Positions 25,934 through 34,531 of a stretch of 64,000 bases of DNA are shown in pieces. Origin of the DNA: Planomicrobium stackebrandtii (lineage in GTDB: Bacteria > Bacillota > Bacilli > Bacillales_A > Planococcaceae). The stretch is taken from positions 62,001 through 126,000 of the forward strand of contig NZ_JAUSWB010000001.1 of NCBI RefSeq assembly GCF_030814955.1, read 5' to 3'. Under the pieces are notes generated by a model, which had not been told where the DNA came from, did not search any database, and was given only the letters and a program-made list of their open reading frames with translations. Position 1 is the stretch's first letter. Every line of letters starts with the position of its first letter. A program made the position numbers and the translations under genes.

Positions 25934-27025
25934 TTACTCGTAAAGATCTTTATAGCGTTTCATAAATTTCCGGTCGATGCGTTGCTTGATTTTCCAGGCA
26001 ATCGCGCCGTGAAAATGCTTAGCGCCATAAGACAGAAAAGCTTCGCCTCCGCCTGTAGACAAAATGGAGACATACCGTTTTTGCGGTGCAAACGACTGCA
26101 GTTTATCATTGGATAAGCTGTTTTTTAAATTTTTCCATAAGACAGGTCCTTGCCGCACTGCGTATACTCCGTTTTTGGCGAGTTCCGGATAGCGGTCTAT
26201 GGTAATGCAATCGCCAGCCCCAAAAATCTCCGGCCATTGAACGCTTTGCAGGGTGTCGTTGACCAGCAAGAATCCATCCCTATCTGTTGGCAAACTTGAA
26301 GCGCTGAACAACTCGGCACTTTTCGGTCCCGTCAGCCACAACACATCCGATTGTGGATACGATTTGCCTGCACTGGTCGTTACGCTGACTTCATCAATTT
26401 CTTGGATGGAAACGTCACGGAAGAAGGTCAAGTTTTTTCGTGCTGCTATGTCTTCGATTTTTTTCGAAGCAGATCTTCCTTGTCCGGCAAGTAGGGAAGT
26501 CGAACTGAATAACGCCAAGTTAGGAGGCAAGCCTTGTTGTTTTCTCCAAGCCAGAATTGAAAAGGCCAATTCCACCCCTGAAGCGCCGCCTCCAACAACT
26601 ACAGGATGAGCGGATTCGCGCGTCTGCATTAACTGTTCCGGAAAATGGTAATTGGGTTTGATGGAGCGCACATAATTTCTTGCCGTTTCCGGAACATCGC
26701 TTTGGGATCCGATGTCAAAAGATGCTAAGTCATACCGGTATATTTGGCCTTCTGCTCCTGCCAGTTCTCTGTTCTGGGCATTGACTGCAGCGATCGAATC
26801 TTCTATGAAGATTGCGCCCACTTTGCGGCAAAGCTTTTTCAAATCAATCCGAATGTCATCGAGGCTGTACGCACCTTCCGTAAAGCCCGAGAACATCCCG
26901 GAATAGTATTGATATGGAGAAGGGGAGATCAGCAGAACGCGCCAGTCTTCCGAGAGGCCATCTTTCAACTGCTCCAGGCAATGCAAATGGGCATGCCCGC
27001 CTCCAACCAGCACAAGGGTCTTCAT
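25934..27025 (-). CDS. FAD-dependent pyridine nucleotide oxidoreductase, SelD-associated type
   Basis: A 363-residue two-dinucleotide-domain flavoprotein. The first motif is LVLVGGGHAHLHCLEQL (FAD), the second VVVGGGASGVELAF (NAD(P)H), and the FAD-closing Asp is in FGAGDC. The GGGHAHLH start is characteristic of the family often fused to the N-terminus of selenide-water dikinase (SelD); here the SelD half is absent. Its electron acceptor is unknown. It lies 16 bases after the CDP-alcohol transferase stop on the same strand, and opposite the Lpd-like operon, so it belongs to the module spanning 25.9-34.4 kb. Confidence 0.85.
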   Translation of the reverse strand: MKTLVLVGGGHAHLHCLEQLKDGLSEDWRVLLISPSPYQYYSGMFSGFTEGAYSLDDIRIDLKKLCRKVGAIFIEDSIAAVNAQNRELAGAEGQIYRYDLASFDIGSQSDVPETARNYVRSIKPNYHFPEQLMQTRESAHPVVVGGGASGVELAFSILAWRKQQGLPPNLALFSSTSLLAGQGRSASKKIEDIAARKNLTFFRDVSIQEIDEVSVTTSAGKSYPQSDVLWLTGPKSAELFSASSLPTDRDGFLLVNDTLQSVQWPEIFGAGDCITIDRYPELAKNGVYAVRQGPVLWKNLKNSLSNDKLQSFAPQKRYVSILSTGGGEAFLSYGAKHFHGAIAWKIKQRIDRKFMKRYKDLYE

Positions 27026-27041
27026 TCCACTTCACTCCCAT

Positions 27042-27623
27042 CTATTTCAAAATCCGTCGGGCTTCGGCCATGCGCTGGCAAATCGTCACAAGCTGCACCG
27101 CGCAAAAGACCAGCGTAATGGCGGTTAAATACGTTGAAAAAACAATCATTAGGGTAAACAGTATAAAGCCTTCTGTTCGCTCAGCCAGTCCGGCTTGATA
27201 GTAAAATGACTTCATGCCTTCTTTATCGGACAATGCACCTACCGTTAAGAATACGGTCATCGCGACAATGATGGAAACGCTCAATAACAGCAATGCCCAC
27301 ATTGAATCGGGAAAGCGGAAAGCCAGTCCCAAAATGACGCTGATTTCCACAAGACGGTCAAAGCTGATATCAAGCAAAGTTCCCCACGAAGACGGTTTGG
27401 TTTTTCGTGCCATGGTTCCGTCGACAACATCCAAATAGCCGGATAGCCAGAGAACGACGACGGCCCAGAACGGCTGATCCAAATATATAAAGAGACCGGA
27501 TGACATCCCGATGACAAAGGCGATTTTTGTCACGCCATCAGCGGTAAAGCCCATTTTCAGCAATGCATCCGCTGTTTTTTCAACGACCGGTTGAACGTGC
27601 TTTCGTGCATGTGTATCCAACAT
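27042..27623 (-). CDS. CDP-alcohol phosphatidyltransferase family protein
   Basis: About 193 residues with several transmembrane helices. The family signature D-G-x2-A-R-x8-G-x3-D-x3-D is complete (DGTMARKTKPSSWGTLLDIS then FD), so it can transfer a phosphatidyl group from CDP-diacylglycerol to an alcohol acceptor, or an analogous reaction. The acceptor is unknown. AAAAGGTG favours ATG 27623 over the upstream GTG at 27632. Next to it on the left is the SelD-associated oxidoreductase, and it diverges from the Lpd-like gene. E. coli YnjF is of this family in a similar neighbourhood. Confidence 0.88.
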   Translation of the reverse strand: MLDTHARKHVQPVVEKTADALLKMGFTADGVTKIAFVIGMSSGLFIYLDQPFWAVVVLWLSGYLDVVDGTMARKTKPSSWGTLLDISFDRLVEISVILGLAFRFPDSMWALLLLSVSIIVAMTVFLTVGALSDKEGMKSFYYQAGLAERTEGFILFTLMIVFSTYLTAITLVFCAVQLVTICQRMAEARRILK

Positions 27624-27816
27624 CAAATTCACCTTTTCATGTTTAAGATAATTTCAGTATATAATACGATACCGTTGCTGACCCGTAATCCCACTCGAGC
27701 CATAAAATTGAGAATAATGCAGGAGAATCAAGAAGTTTCGAGGGTAATTAAGAGTAAGTCAATTGTGTTTTTTGTTAAGATGAACTTAATTCAGGAAAAG
27801 AAAGGAAATGGTAAAG

Positions 27817-29700
27817 ATGGTCAAAAAATATGATATCGCCATAATTGGAGCCGGTGCAGCTGGTCTGACAGCCGCTTTTACAGGAGCGGGGTTTTCAAAA
27901 AGCGTCGTGCTGATCGATAAAAATCTGCCAGGCGGAGAATGTACGTGGTCAGGCTGTATCCCAAGCAAGTCGTTGATCAACATCGCTAAAGAAGTCCATC
28001 ACGCCAAAAAATATACGCCCCATTTGGAAGTTGATACATCGGTTGTTCTAAAAGATATCCAGGACGTGATCCAAAAAGTATACGCTGGTGAATCTCCGGA
28101 TGTGCTTAAGAAATCCGGCATCGATTTCATTAACGGCTACGCCAAATTTGTCGGACCACATGCAGTAGAAGTGGATGGCGAACGCATTGAAGCGAAAAAA
28201 ATCATCCTTTCTACAGGGTCTTCTCCCATGGTTCCGCCTATCGACGGCTTAGATAGCGTATCGTATTTAACGAATGAGACCATTTTCACCCAGAAATCTT
28301 TTCCAAAAACGATGACCATTCTTGGCGGAGGCGCAATTGGTGTTGAATTGAGCCAGGCGCTGAACCGCATCGGCGTCAAAGTGACGCTTGTCGAAAAATT
28401 CGAGCGGATCTTGCCAAAAGATGAGGAAGAATTGGTCTTAATGATTCAGCAGCGCCTGATCGAAGAAGGCGTAACCATCCATACAGGTGCTACTGCCATC
28501 AAAGCTGAACAAAATGGCGGACAGATCAACTTGAAAATTGAGAAAGACGGCAAGCAAATGACCGTTTCGAGCGAAGGGCTTTTAGTGGCACTCGGCCGCC
28601 AAGCAAATGTAAAAGGCTATAACCTTGAAGGCGTAGGCATTGAATTTGATTCGAAAAGCATTCAAGTGGACGATCATTTAGAAACCACTGCCAAAGGCAT
28701 TTATGCGATTGGCGACGTTGTCGGCCCTTATCAATTGTCGCATATGGCAAATGCCCAAGGAATCACGGCAACGCAAAACGCCATTTTGCCCATCAACCGA
28801 AAAATGTACTACGAGCATGTTACCTGGTGTACATACACGGATCCAGAACTCGGCAGATCCGGTATGTCCGAAGAAGAAGCGCGCGAAAAATACGGCGATT
28901 CGATTCGGATTTACGAACACGACTACGCAGATATTGACCGGGCCAACACCAAAAAAGACAGCATCGGCAAAGTGAAAATCATTCTGGATAAAAAAGGCTA
29001 TATTTTAGGGGCTAGTATTTTGGGTGACCGAGCAGGTGAAATCATCAGCCAAATCCAGACCATTAAATCATTGCACATCAACATGGGCAAATTATCGGGC
29101 GTGATTCATCCGTATCCGACTTACAGCGAAGTGCTCGTGAAGATTGGCAAGAAAGTCTATGTCGACAACCTGCTCAATCAGCCAGTTGTCAAAACCTTCA
29201 ACAAAGCAAAAGCGGGAGAATTGCCGGCAGGTAAAATGGCTGGTTATGGAGTAGCTGCTGCAGCTGGAATCGGCATTGCCAATATGGCCATCAAAAATAA
29301 CGTGAAACCCAAACTGGGCGTAGAAAACGGCCGTCTGAAAAAAATGCCTTCAACACCGAATGCTGTATCTTCCCAATCTATACCAAGAGACAAATACGTA
29401 CCGGCATTGCCGTATAACGGCAGCAAAAGCGACGCCAAAAAGAACTTGATCGGCATGCTGAAAGGCTATGAGGGGGTTGAAATCATTCAAAATGACGAAA
29501 GCTACGTTTACGCCGTCGCCACTTCCAAAAAGATGAAATTCAAGGATGATATTGAGTTCTATTTTAACGATGCTGCTCAGTGGATTGAGTTCCGCTCGGC
29601 TTCACGGGTCGGCTATTCAGATGCCGGCGTCAACCGCAAACGCTATGAGGAAATGAAAAACCGTTACGACAACATTTCACGACATACCCGCAACTCATGA
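27817..29700 (+). CDS. Dihydrolipoamide-dehydrogenase-like flavoprotein with C-terminal DUF1499
   Basis: About 627 residues. The first 470 are a class I pyridine nucleotide-disulfide oxidoreductase: GAGAAGLTAAF binds FAD, the redox pair is GGECTWSGCIPSKS, then GGGAIGVEL for NAD(P)H and AIGDVVGPYQLSHMA. It ends near HPYPTYSEVL as in mercuric-reductase-like members. Residues about 475-500 are Ala/Gly-rich and hydrophobic (GVAAAAGIGIANMAI). A DUF1499 domain follows (GYEGVEIIQNDESYVYAV to the end). Start: 27808 and 27817 compete. It is the first gene of a six-gene row. Substrate unknown. Confidence 0.88.
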   Translation: MVKKYDIAIIGAGAAGLTAAFTGAGFSKSVVLIDKNLPGGECTWSGCIPSKSLINIAKEVHHAKKYTPHLEVDTSVVLKDIQDVIQKVYAGESPDVLKKSGIDFINGYAKFVGPHAVEVDGERIEAKKIILSTGSSPMVPPIDGLDSVSYLTNETIFTQKSFPKTMTILGGGAIGVELSQALNRIGVKVTLVEKFERILPKDEEELVLMIQQRLIEEGVTIHTGATAIKAEQNGGQINLKIEKDGKQMTVSSEGLLVALGRQANVKGYNLEGVGIEFDSKSIQVDDHLETTAKGIYAIGDVVGPYQLSHMANAQGITATQNAILPINRKMYYEHVTWCTYTDPELGRSGMSEEEAREKYGDSIRIYEHDYADIDRANTKKDSIGKVKIILDKKGYILGASILGDRAGEIISQIQTIKSLHINMGKLSGVIHPYPTYSEVLVKIGKKVYVDNLLNQPVVKTFNKAKAGELPAGKMAGYGVAAAAGIGIANMAIKNNVKPKLGVENGRLKKMPSTPNAVSSQSIPRDKYVPALPYNGSKSDAKKNLIGMLKGYEGVEIIQNDESYVYAVATSKKMKFKDDIEFYFNDAAQWIEFRSASRVGYSDAGVNRKRYEEMKNRYDNISRHTRNS

Positions 29701-30353
29701 ACCCAAAAATGCTTCAAATAGGAAAATGGCTGCTGGTTGCGGCAGCAGTCGGTCTGGTCATTTGGCTGAGCCGATCGGTTTTCGACATCGATGCCAACGA
29801 CCTCCGCAGCTGGATTTTGTCATTCGGCCCATGGTCTCCGGTAATCTACATCCTGATTTACACGGTCAGACCATTAATCTTCTTTCCAGCATCCGTCCTG
29901 TCGATTGCCGGAGGTTTGGCTTTCGGTGCTTGGCTGGGTACGCTTTACACCATCATTGGTGCAACACTGGGAGCATTGCTGTCGTTTTACGTGGCCAAAA
30001 CCTTAGGCAAAAGCCTTGTACGCAAAAAATGGACCGGCAATGCCGCAAAAATTCAATCTCAGATGGAGCAAAATGGCTTTTTATACGTACTGCTGTTCAG
30101 GCTGATTCCGGTCATTAATTTTGATTTGATCAGTTACACGGCAGCCCTCGCGAAAGTTCGATTTTCCTCCTTTGCGCTTGCAACTTTAATCGGCATTATT
30201 CCCGGTACGTTTGCCTATAATTTCTTGGGAAGCAGTTTTGTCAGCGGAAACCCACAGATCATCGTTTTGGCTGTAGTGATTTTTGTCATTTTAACAGTGG
30301 TCCCGATTGTCATTCGAAATCGCTGGATGAAAAAACAGCCGCTCGATAATTAA
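29697..30353 (+). CDS. TVP38/TMEM64 (DedA-superfamily) membrane protein
   Basis: A 218-residue multi-pass protein with about five hydrophobic segments. The hallmark RPLIFFPASVLSIAGGLAFG and the later LLFRLIPVINFDLISYTAAL are those of the SNARE-associated/TVP38 family. It may move lipids or ions across the membrane; bacterial members are linked to undecaprenyl-phosphate or lipid scrambling, but the job of this one is unknown. Its ATG overlaps the previous stop by 4 bases, indicating tight coupling to the flavoprotein. E. coli YdjX and YdjZ belong to the same family. Confidence 0.9.
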   Translation: MNPKMLQIGKWLLVAAAVGLVIWLSRSVFDIDANDLRSWILSFGPWSPVIYILIYTVRPLIFFPASVLSIAGGLAFGAWLGTLYTIIGATLGALLSFYVAKTLGKSLVRKKWTGNAAKIQSQMEQNGFLYVLLFRLIPVINFDLISYTAALAKVRFSSFALATLIGIIPGTFAYNFLGSSFVSGNPQIIVLAVVIFVILTVVPIVIRNRWMKKQPLDN

Positions 30354-30387
30354 AGAATTTTATCAATAGATTTAGGAAGTGGAAGAA

Positions 30388-31632
30388 ATGAAAAAGTCTT
30401 TATTAATAGTGCCTGGCTTGTTGGCACTTTCGCTCGCAGGATGTTCTGAAGAATCCGAAAGCAGTGCAGAAAGCAGTGACGGCTTGTTGACAAGTGACTG
30501 GCAGGAAATTTCTGATGCTGCCGCAAGCCAGGAAGTCAATATGTACATGTGGGGCGGCAATGACAACATTAACCGCTACCTCGACGAATGGGTGGCTCCC
30601 CGCCTGAAAGAAGACCATGGCGTTGAGCTGAACCGTGTGCCGATGAACGATTCACAGGACATCATCAATCAGTTGGTTGATGAAAAATCAGTTGGCAAAA
30701 CCGATGGCAGCATGGACATCATTTGGATCAACGGCGAAAATTTCAAAGCCGCCAAAGACAATGAACTGCTGTGGGGGGATTTTACCAGCCAGTTGCCGAA
30801 TTTTAACGACTATATTGATCAGGAAGCTCCTGAGATTGCAGCTGATTTCGGGGAACCTGTGGATGGCCTGGAAGCGCCGTGGGGCAAAGCGCAATTTGTA
30901 TTTGTCCACGATGAAAATAAATCAGCAACGCCTCCGAAATCGATGGACGAGCTGGCAGGCTGGGTTCAGGACAATCCCGGGCAGTTCACATACCCGGCGT
31001 TGCCTGACTTTACAGGCAGTGCCTTTATCCGCCACGTGCTTTATGAAACAACTGGCGGGTACGAGCAATACCAGCAGCCCGCTGCTGACATCGACGATTT
31101 GGAAGACCGATTGGAGCCGATGTGGCAATACTTGAACAGCATTGAACCATACTTATGGCGTGAAGGGGAAACGTATCCGGAAAGCTTGGCCAAACAGGAC
31201 CAATTGTATGCGAGCGGGGAGATTGGCATGACGATGAGCTACGATCCGGCTCTTGCCGCCAGTGAAGTGTTGAAAGGCCGATTCCCTGAATCGACCCGCA
31301 CGTTTGTGCTTGACGGGGGGACGCTTTCCAATACACATTTCCTGTCGATTCCATTCAATTCTTCCGCCAAAGCGGGTGCAATGGTGGCCATCAACGAAAT
31401 GATGTCCCCTGAAGCCCAAATCGCCAAACTGTCTCCGGAAAACTGGGGCGATTTATCGGCATTGGATTTGGAGAAATTGTCGCCAGAGCAGCAACAAGCT
31501 ATGAATGATGTGGATTTGGGTGAAGCTACACTGCCGCTGGACGAGCTGGAAAACCATCAGTTGCCTGAACTGTCAGCGGATTACATCGAAATTATCGAAA
31601 AAGGATGGATGGAACATGTGGCAAAAGACTAG
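30388..31632 (+). CDS. ABC transporter substrate-binding lipoprotein (YnjB-like)
   Basis: About 414 residues with a lipoprotein signal: MKKSLLIVPGLLALSLAGCS with lipobox LAGC. The mature protein starts with a typical type II solute-binding fold (VNMYMWGGNDNINRYLDEWV and MDIIWINGENFKAAK), followed by APWGKAQFVFVHDE. It is like YnjB of the uncharacterised YnjBCD transporter and the thiamine/iron group of binding proteins. The Cys would be lipidated outside the membrane. The stop overlaps the permease start at 31616. The ligand is unknown. Confidence 0.87.
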   Translation: MKKSLLIVPGLLALSLAGCSEESESSAESSDGLLTSDWQEISDAAASQEVNMYMWGGNDNINRYLDEWVAPRLKEDHGVELNRVPMNDSQDIINQLVDEKSVGKTDGSMDIIWINGENFKAAKDNELLWGDFTSQLPNFNDYIDQEAPEIAADFGEPVDGLEAPWGKAQFVFVHDENKSATPPKSMDELAGWVQDNPGQFTYPALPDFTGSAFIRHVLYETTGGYEQYQQPAADIDDLEDRLEPMWQYLNSIEPYLWREGETYPESLAKQDQLYASGEIGMTMSYDPALAASEVLKGRFPESTRTFVLDGGTLSNTHFLSIPFNSSAKAGAMVAINEMMSPEAQIAKLSPENWGDLSALDLEKLSPEQQQAMNDVDLGEATLPLDELENHQLPELSADYIEIIEKGWMEHVAKD

Positions 31633-32500
31633 GCCATATCTTTTGCTGCTGCCAGCCATCGGCACCATCGTCCTCCTGTTTTTTGGAGGACTTTTTGATG
31701 GGCTTTTGAAAAGTCTGGGATATTTTCCGGCATTAGGCGAAACGCGCTTTGAAATGACTGCCTACACGAACCTGTTCCAGTCATCCGAGTTTTGGGAATC
31801 GCTCATTTTGACATTTAGAGTAGCGGCCCTGTCGTCGGTATTTGCCGCAGTGTTAGGAGCAGCAATTACGGTTTCGCTGTTTATGCTAAAGGAATCTTCG
31901 AAATCGGGAGCAAGCCAAGTTTGGCACCGGCTGTTTCAGCTGCCTTTGACCATTCCGCATTTGGTCGGGGGCTATATCATTGTCCTGCTCTTTATGCAAA
32001 GCGGATTTTTGTCAAAAATTCTTGCTTCTGCCGGCTTAATTGATGAAATCACTGATTTCCCGGTGCTGGTAAACGATCCGTTTGGCTGGGGAATTATTTT
32101 AACCTATGCCTGGAAAGAAGCACCTTTTGTGTCGCTGATGATCTATCCTGTACTGTCTCGCATACATCGTTCGTGGCGGGATGTTGCGCGAGTTTATGGA
32201 GCAGGCAGTTGGAATTTCATCCGGGAAATTGTCCTGCCGGTGATGCTGCCTGCCTGGACAATTGCGACGTTTATTGTGTTTGTCTTCACTTTTTCAGCTT
32301 TTGAAGTGCCATTTTTGCTTGGGGTCACGTACCCGAGCATGCTGCCGGTTTACTCTTATCAGCTGTATACGAGTGGGACCTTGGCTGACCGGCCAGAAGC
32401 GCTGGCCGTCAACATCATACTGGCAGCCTTGACCATATTGCTGGGGCTCGTCGTTTATTACTTCAGCAAGCGCTGGAATGTGTTAAAGGGGTGGGATTGA
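31616..32500 (+). CDS. ABC transporter permease 1 (YnjC N-half-like)
   Basis: About 294 residues with six transmembrane helices. The EAA-type coupling loop reads ARVYGAGSWNFIREIVLPVMLPAW, where the permease meets the ATPase. The start is placed at ATG 31616 inside the end of the binding-protein gene. In E. coli YnjC a single long protein does the job of two permeases; here they are separate genes. The following permease starts at its stop (ATGA). Confidence 0.88.
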   Translation: MWQKTRPYLLLLPAIGTIVLLFFGGLFDGLLKSLGYFPALGETRFEMTAYTNLFQSSEFWESLILTFRVAALSSVFAAVLGAAITVSLFMLKESSKSGASQVWHRLFQLPLTIPHLVGGYIIVLLFMQSGFLSKILASAGLIDEITDFPVLVNDPFGWGIILTYAWKEAPFVSLMIYPVLSRIHRSWRDVARVYGAGSWNFIREIVLPVMLPAWTIATFIVFVFTFSAFEVPFLLGVTYPSMLPVYSYQLYTSGTLADRPEALAVNIILAALTILLGLVVYYFSKRWNVLKGWD

Positions 32501-33315
32501 TGAAAAGCCCGCGCCGTTTATTGAATTCGATTTTATTCCTCCTGTTATTCTTTGTCATCGGATTACCATTTGTCCCTTTAATCCTGTCGAGCGTGTCTTT
32601 TGGATGGCCATGGCCAAATGTACTGCCTGATTCATTCAGCTTTCGCGCCTGGGAGTATGTGCTCGCTGACAGTTCGGGTACCTGGTCGGTAGTAGGAACC
32701 AGCTTACTGGTCGCTTTTATCGTCACAGCAGTGAATCTGCTGCTCGCTGTACCCGCTGCCAATGCACTGGTGCGAAATTCTTTCCGTGGCAAATGGCTGA
32801 TGGAAGCGATCATTTTTGCGCCAATTGTCATTCCGCCATTTGTCGCAGTGATGGGCATCCATTTGACCTTTTTGCGCCTCGGTTTGACTGAGACCATTTT
32901 AGGCGTCGTTTTGGCACATATTTCACCAACTTTGCCTTATATGGTGCGCGCGATCATGATCAGTTACAATACTTTGTCGGTCGACTGGGAGAACCAGGCA
33001 CGCATGCTCGGTGCTGGACCGATTTCCCGCTTTGTCCATGTCGTATTGCCTCATTTGTTGCCGGGCATTGCCGCAGGAGCAAGTTTGAGCATCCTGATTT
33101 CCTTAAGTCAGTACTTGATCACGTTCATCATTGGCTCTGGCCAGGTTGTTACGTTGCCGATCTTGCTGTTTCCGTTTATCAGCGGAGGAGATCCTGCGGT
33201 TGCCTCGGCTTATTCCTTGCTGTATGCCGGAATTGCTGTGTTAACGCTGGTGGGGATGGATCTGGCGTTGAAGAAATACTACCAAAATAAGAAAGCCGCT
33301 ACAGGGAAGGGGTAA
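32500..33315 (+). CDS. ABC transporter permease 2
   Basis: About 271 residues with six helices. A coupling-loop motif ARMLGAGPISRFVHVVLPHL is near the C-terminal third. The ATG overlaps the upstream stop (ATGA at 32498-32502), and a GGGGTGGG sequence serves as its site. It would pair with permease 1 to form the translocation channel. Downstream, the ATPase begins 11 bases later. Confidence 0.9.
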   Translation: MKSPRRLLNSILFLLLFFVIGLPFVPLILSSVSFGWPWPNVLPDSFSFRAWEYVLADSSGTWSVVGTSLLVAFIVTAVNLLLAVPAANALVRNSFRGKWLMEAIIFAPIVIPPFVAVMGIHLTFLRLGLTETILGVVLAHISPTLPYMVRAIMISYNTLSVDWENQARMLGAGPISRFVHVVLPHLLPGIAAGASLSILISLSQYLITFIIGSGQVVTLPILLFPFISGGDPAVASAYSLLYAGIAVLTLVGMDLALKKYYQNKKAATGKG

Positions 33316-33326
33316 GGAGTGAAAAT

Positions 33327-34403
33327 ATGAGTGACTTGCGCATTATCAACATTGAAAAGCAATACCCGCAAACCAAACAACAAAAAGATCCTGCCTTTTC
33401 TCTGCAGCCAGTTGCACTTACTATCAAAGAAGGCGAGTTTTTTTCCTTGCTTGGCCCTTCCGGCTGCGGCAAGACGACTCTATTGAAATTAGTCGCGGGA
33501 CTGATGCCTGCAGACAAGGGTGAAATTTGGGTTGGCGATGATCACTTAACGGCTGTTGCTCCGGAAGCCCGAAGATTTGCTATGGTGTTTCAGCAATCCC
33601 TGCTGTTTCCGCACATGACAGTTGAAGACAACGTGGCATTTGGTTTAAAAATGCAAAAAATCGGCAAAAGGGAGCGGCTGGCTGATGCCCAAAGCATGCT
33701 GGAGCATGTTGGGCTTAGTGGATACGGCAGCCGCTTTCCAGACGAATTGAGCGGTGGACAGCAACAGCGCGTAGCATTAGCACGGGCTTTGGTTGCAAAA
33801 CCTCGCGTGTTGCTGATGGATGAACCGTTTAGTGCGCTGGACCCAAGTCTTCGCGAAGAGATGAGGGAGCTGCTCCGCGGCGTCCAAAAAGAGTTCCATG
33901 TTACCGTCTTGTTTGTTACCCATGACCGAGAAGAAGCATTTTATTTGTCGGATCGAATTGGTGTGATGAGTGAAGGAAAGCTGCTGCAAATCGGTAAGCC
34001 GAAGGAAATTTACGAACAGCCTGCAAATGTGAAAGTCGCTTCATTTTTGGGACTAAAAAACATCATTGAAGGAAGGGTTATAAACAACCGGTTTGTTTCC
34101 AATGATCAAAGCTTTGAAGTTCCTGTCCAGACTTCTATTAAAACAGGTCCAAGTGTAATGATTATTCGTCCCGAGACGATTCGGTTAGTTCCAGATAATA
34201 TTGTAAAAAATCTGCAATGCCTTTATTTCAGAGGAGTTATTCAACAAAAAATATTCAATCATGGTTTCTATTCAGTAAAAGTGCAAGCAGGTGAGTATTT
34301 ACTGACTTGCAGCTTCACCAGCCAAGAGGCTGAAAACATGAAAGTCGGACAGACGATAGACTTAATGATGAATAATGGAGATTTGCGATTTTTGAATGAG
34401 TGA
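33327..34403 (+). CDS. ABC transporter ATP-binding protein with C-terminal TOBE-like domain
   Basis: 358 residues. Walker A is GPSGCGKTT near residue 43, the signature is LSGGQQQRVALARALVAKPR, Walker B is VLLMDEPFSALDP and the switch His is in VTHDREEA. The final 100 residues (IIEGRVINNRF and RPETIRLVP) form the TOBE-like regulatory barrel of the polyamine/iron/thiamine-importer class. It energises the preceding permeases. AAGGAGTG precedes the ATG. A terminator follows within 5 bases of the stop. Confidence 0.95.
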   Translation: MSDLRIINIEKQYPQTKQQKDPAFSLQPVALTIKEGEFFSLLGPSGCGKTTLLKLVAGLMPADKGEIWVGDDHLTAVAPEARRFAMVFQQSLLFPHMTVEDNVAFGLKMQKIGKRERLADAQSMLEHVGLSGYGSRFPDELSGGQQQRVALARALVAKPRVLLMDEPFSALDPSLREEMRELLRGVQKEFHVTVLFVTHDREEAFYLSDRIGVMSEGKLLQIGKPKEIYEQPANVKVASFLGLKNIIEGRVINNRFVSNDQSFEVPVQTSIKTGPSVMIIRPETIRLVPDNIVKNLQCLYFRGVIQQKIFNHGFYSVKVQAGEYLLTCSFTSQEAENMKVGQTIDLMMNNGDLRFLNE

Positions 34404-34407
34404 ATTT

Positions 34408-34445
34408 AAAAAGACTTGCGACCCAAAAGGTCACAAGTCTTTTTA
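34408..34445. terminator. Bidirectional terminator, right boundary of the redox/ABC module
   Basis: AAAAAGACTTG (34408-34418) pairs with CAAGTCTTTTT (34434-34444) with an inner GACC/GGTC stem. It closes the ABC operon and the convergent flavoprotein gene. Confidence 0.85.
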
Positions 34446-34531
34446 TTCATATATTTTTATTCGTAAGTTATTTTAAATAAATTATTCATTCATTATTGAA
34501 GCGGAGTTTTGAATGATGAATAATTCAAGGT

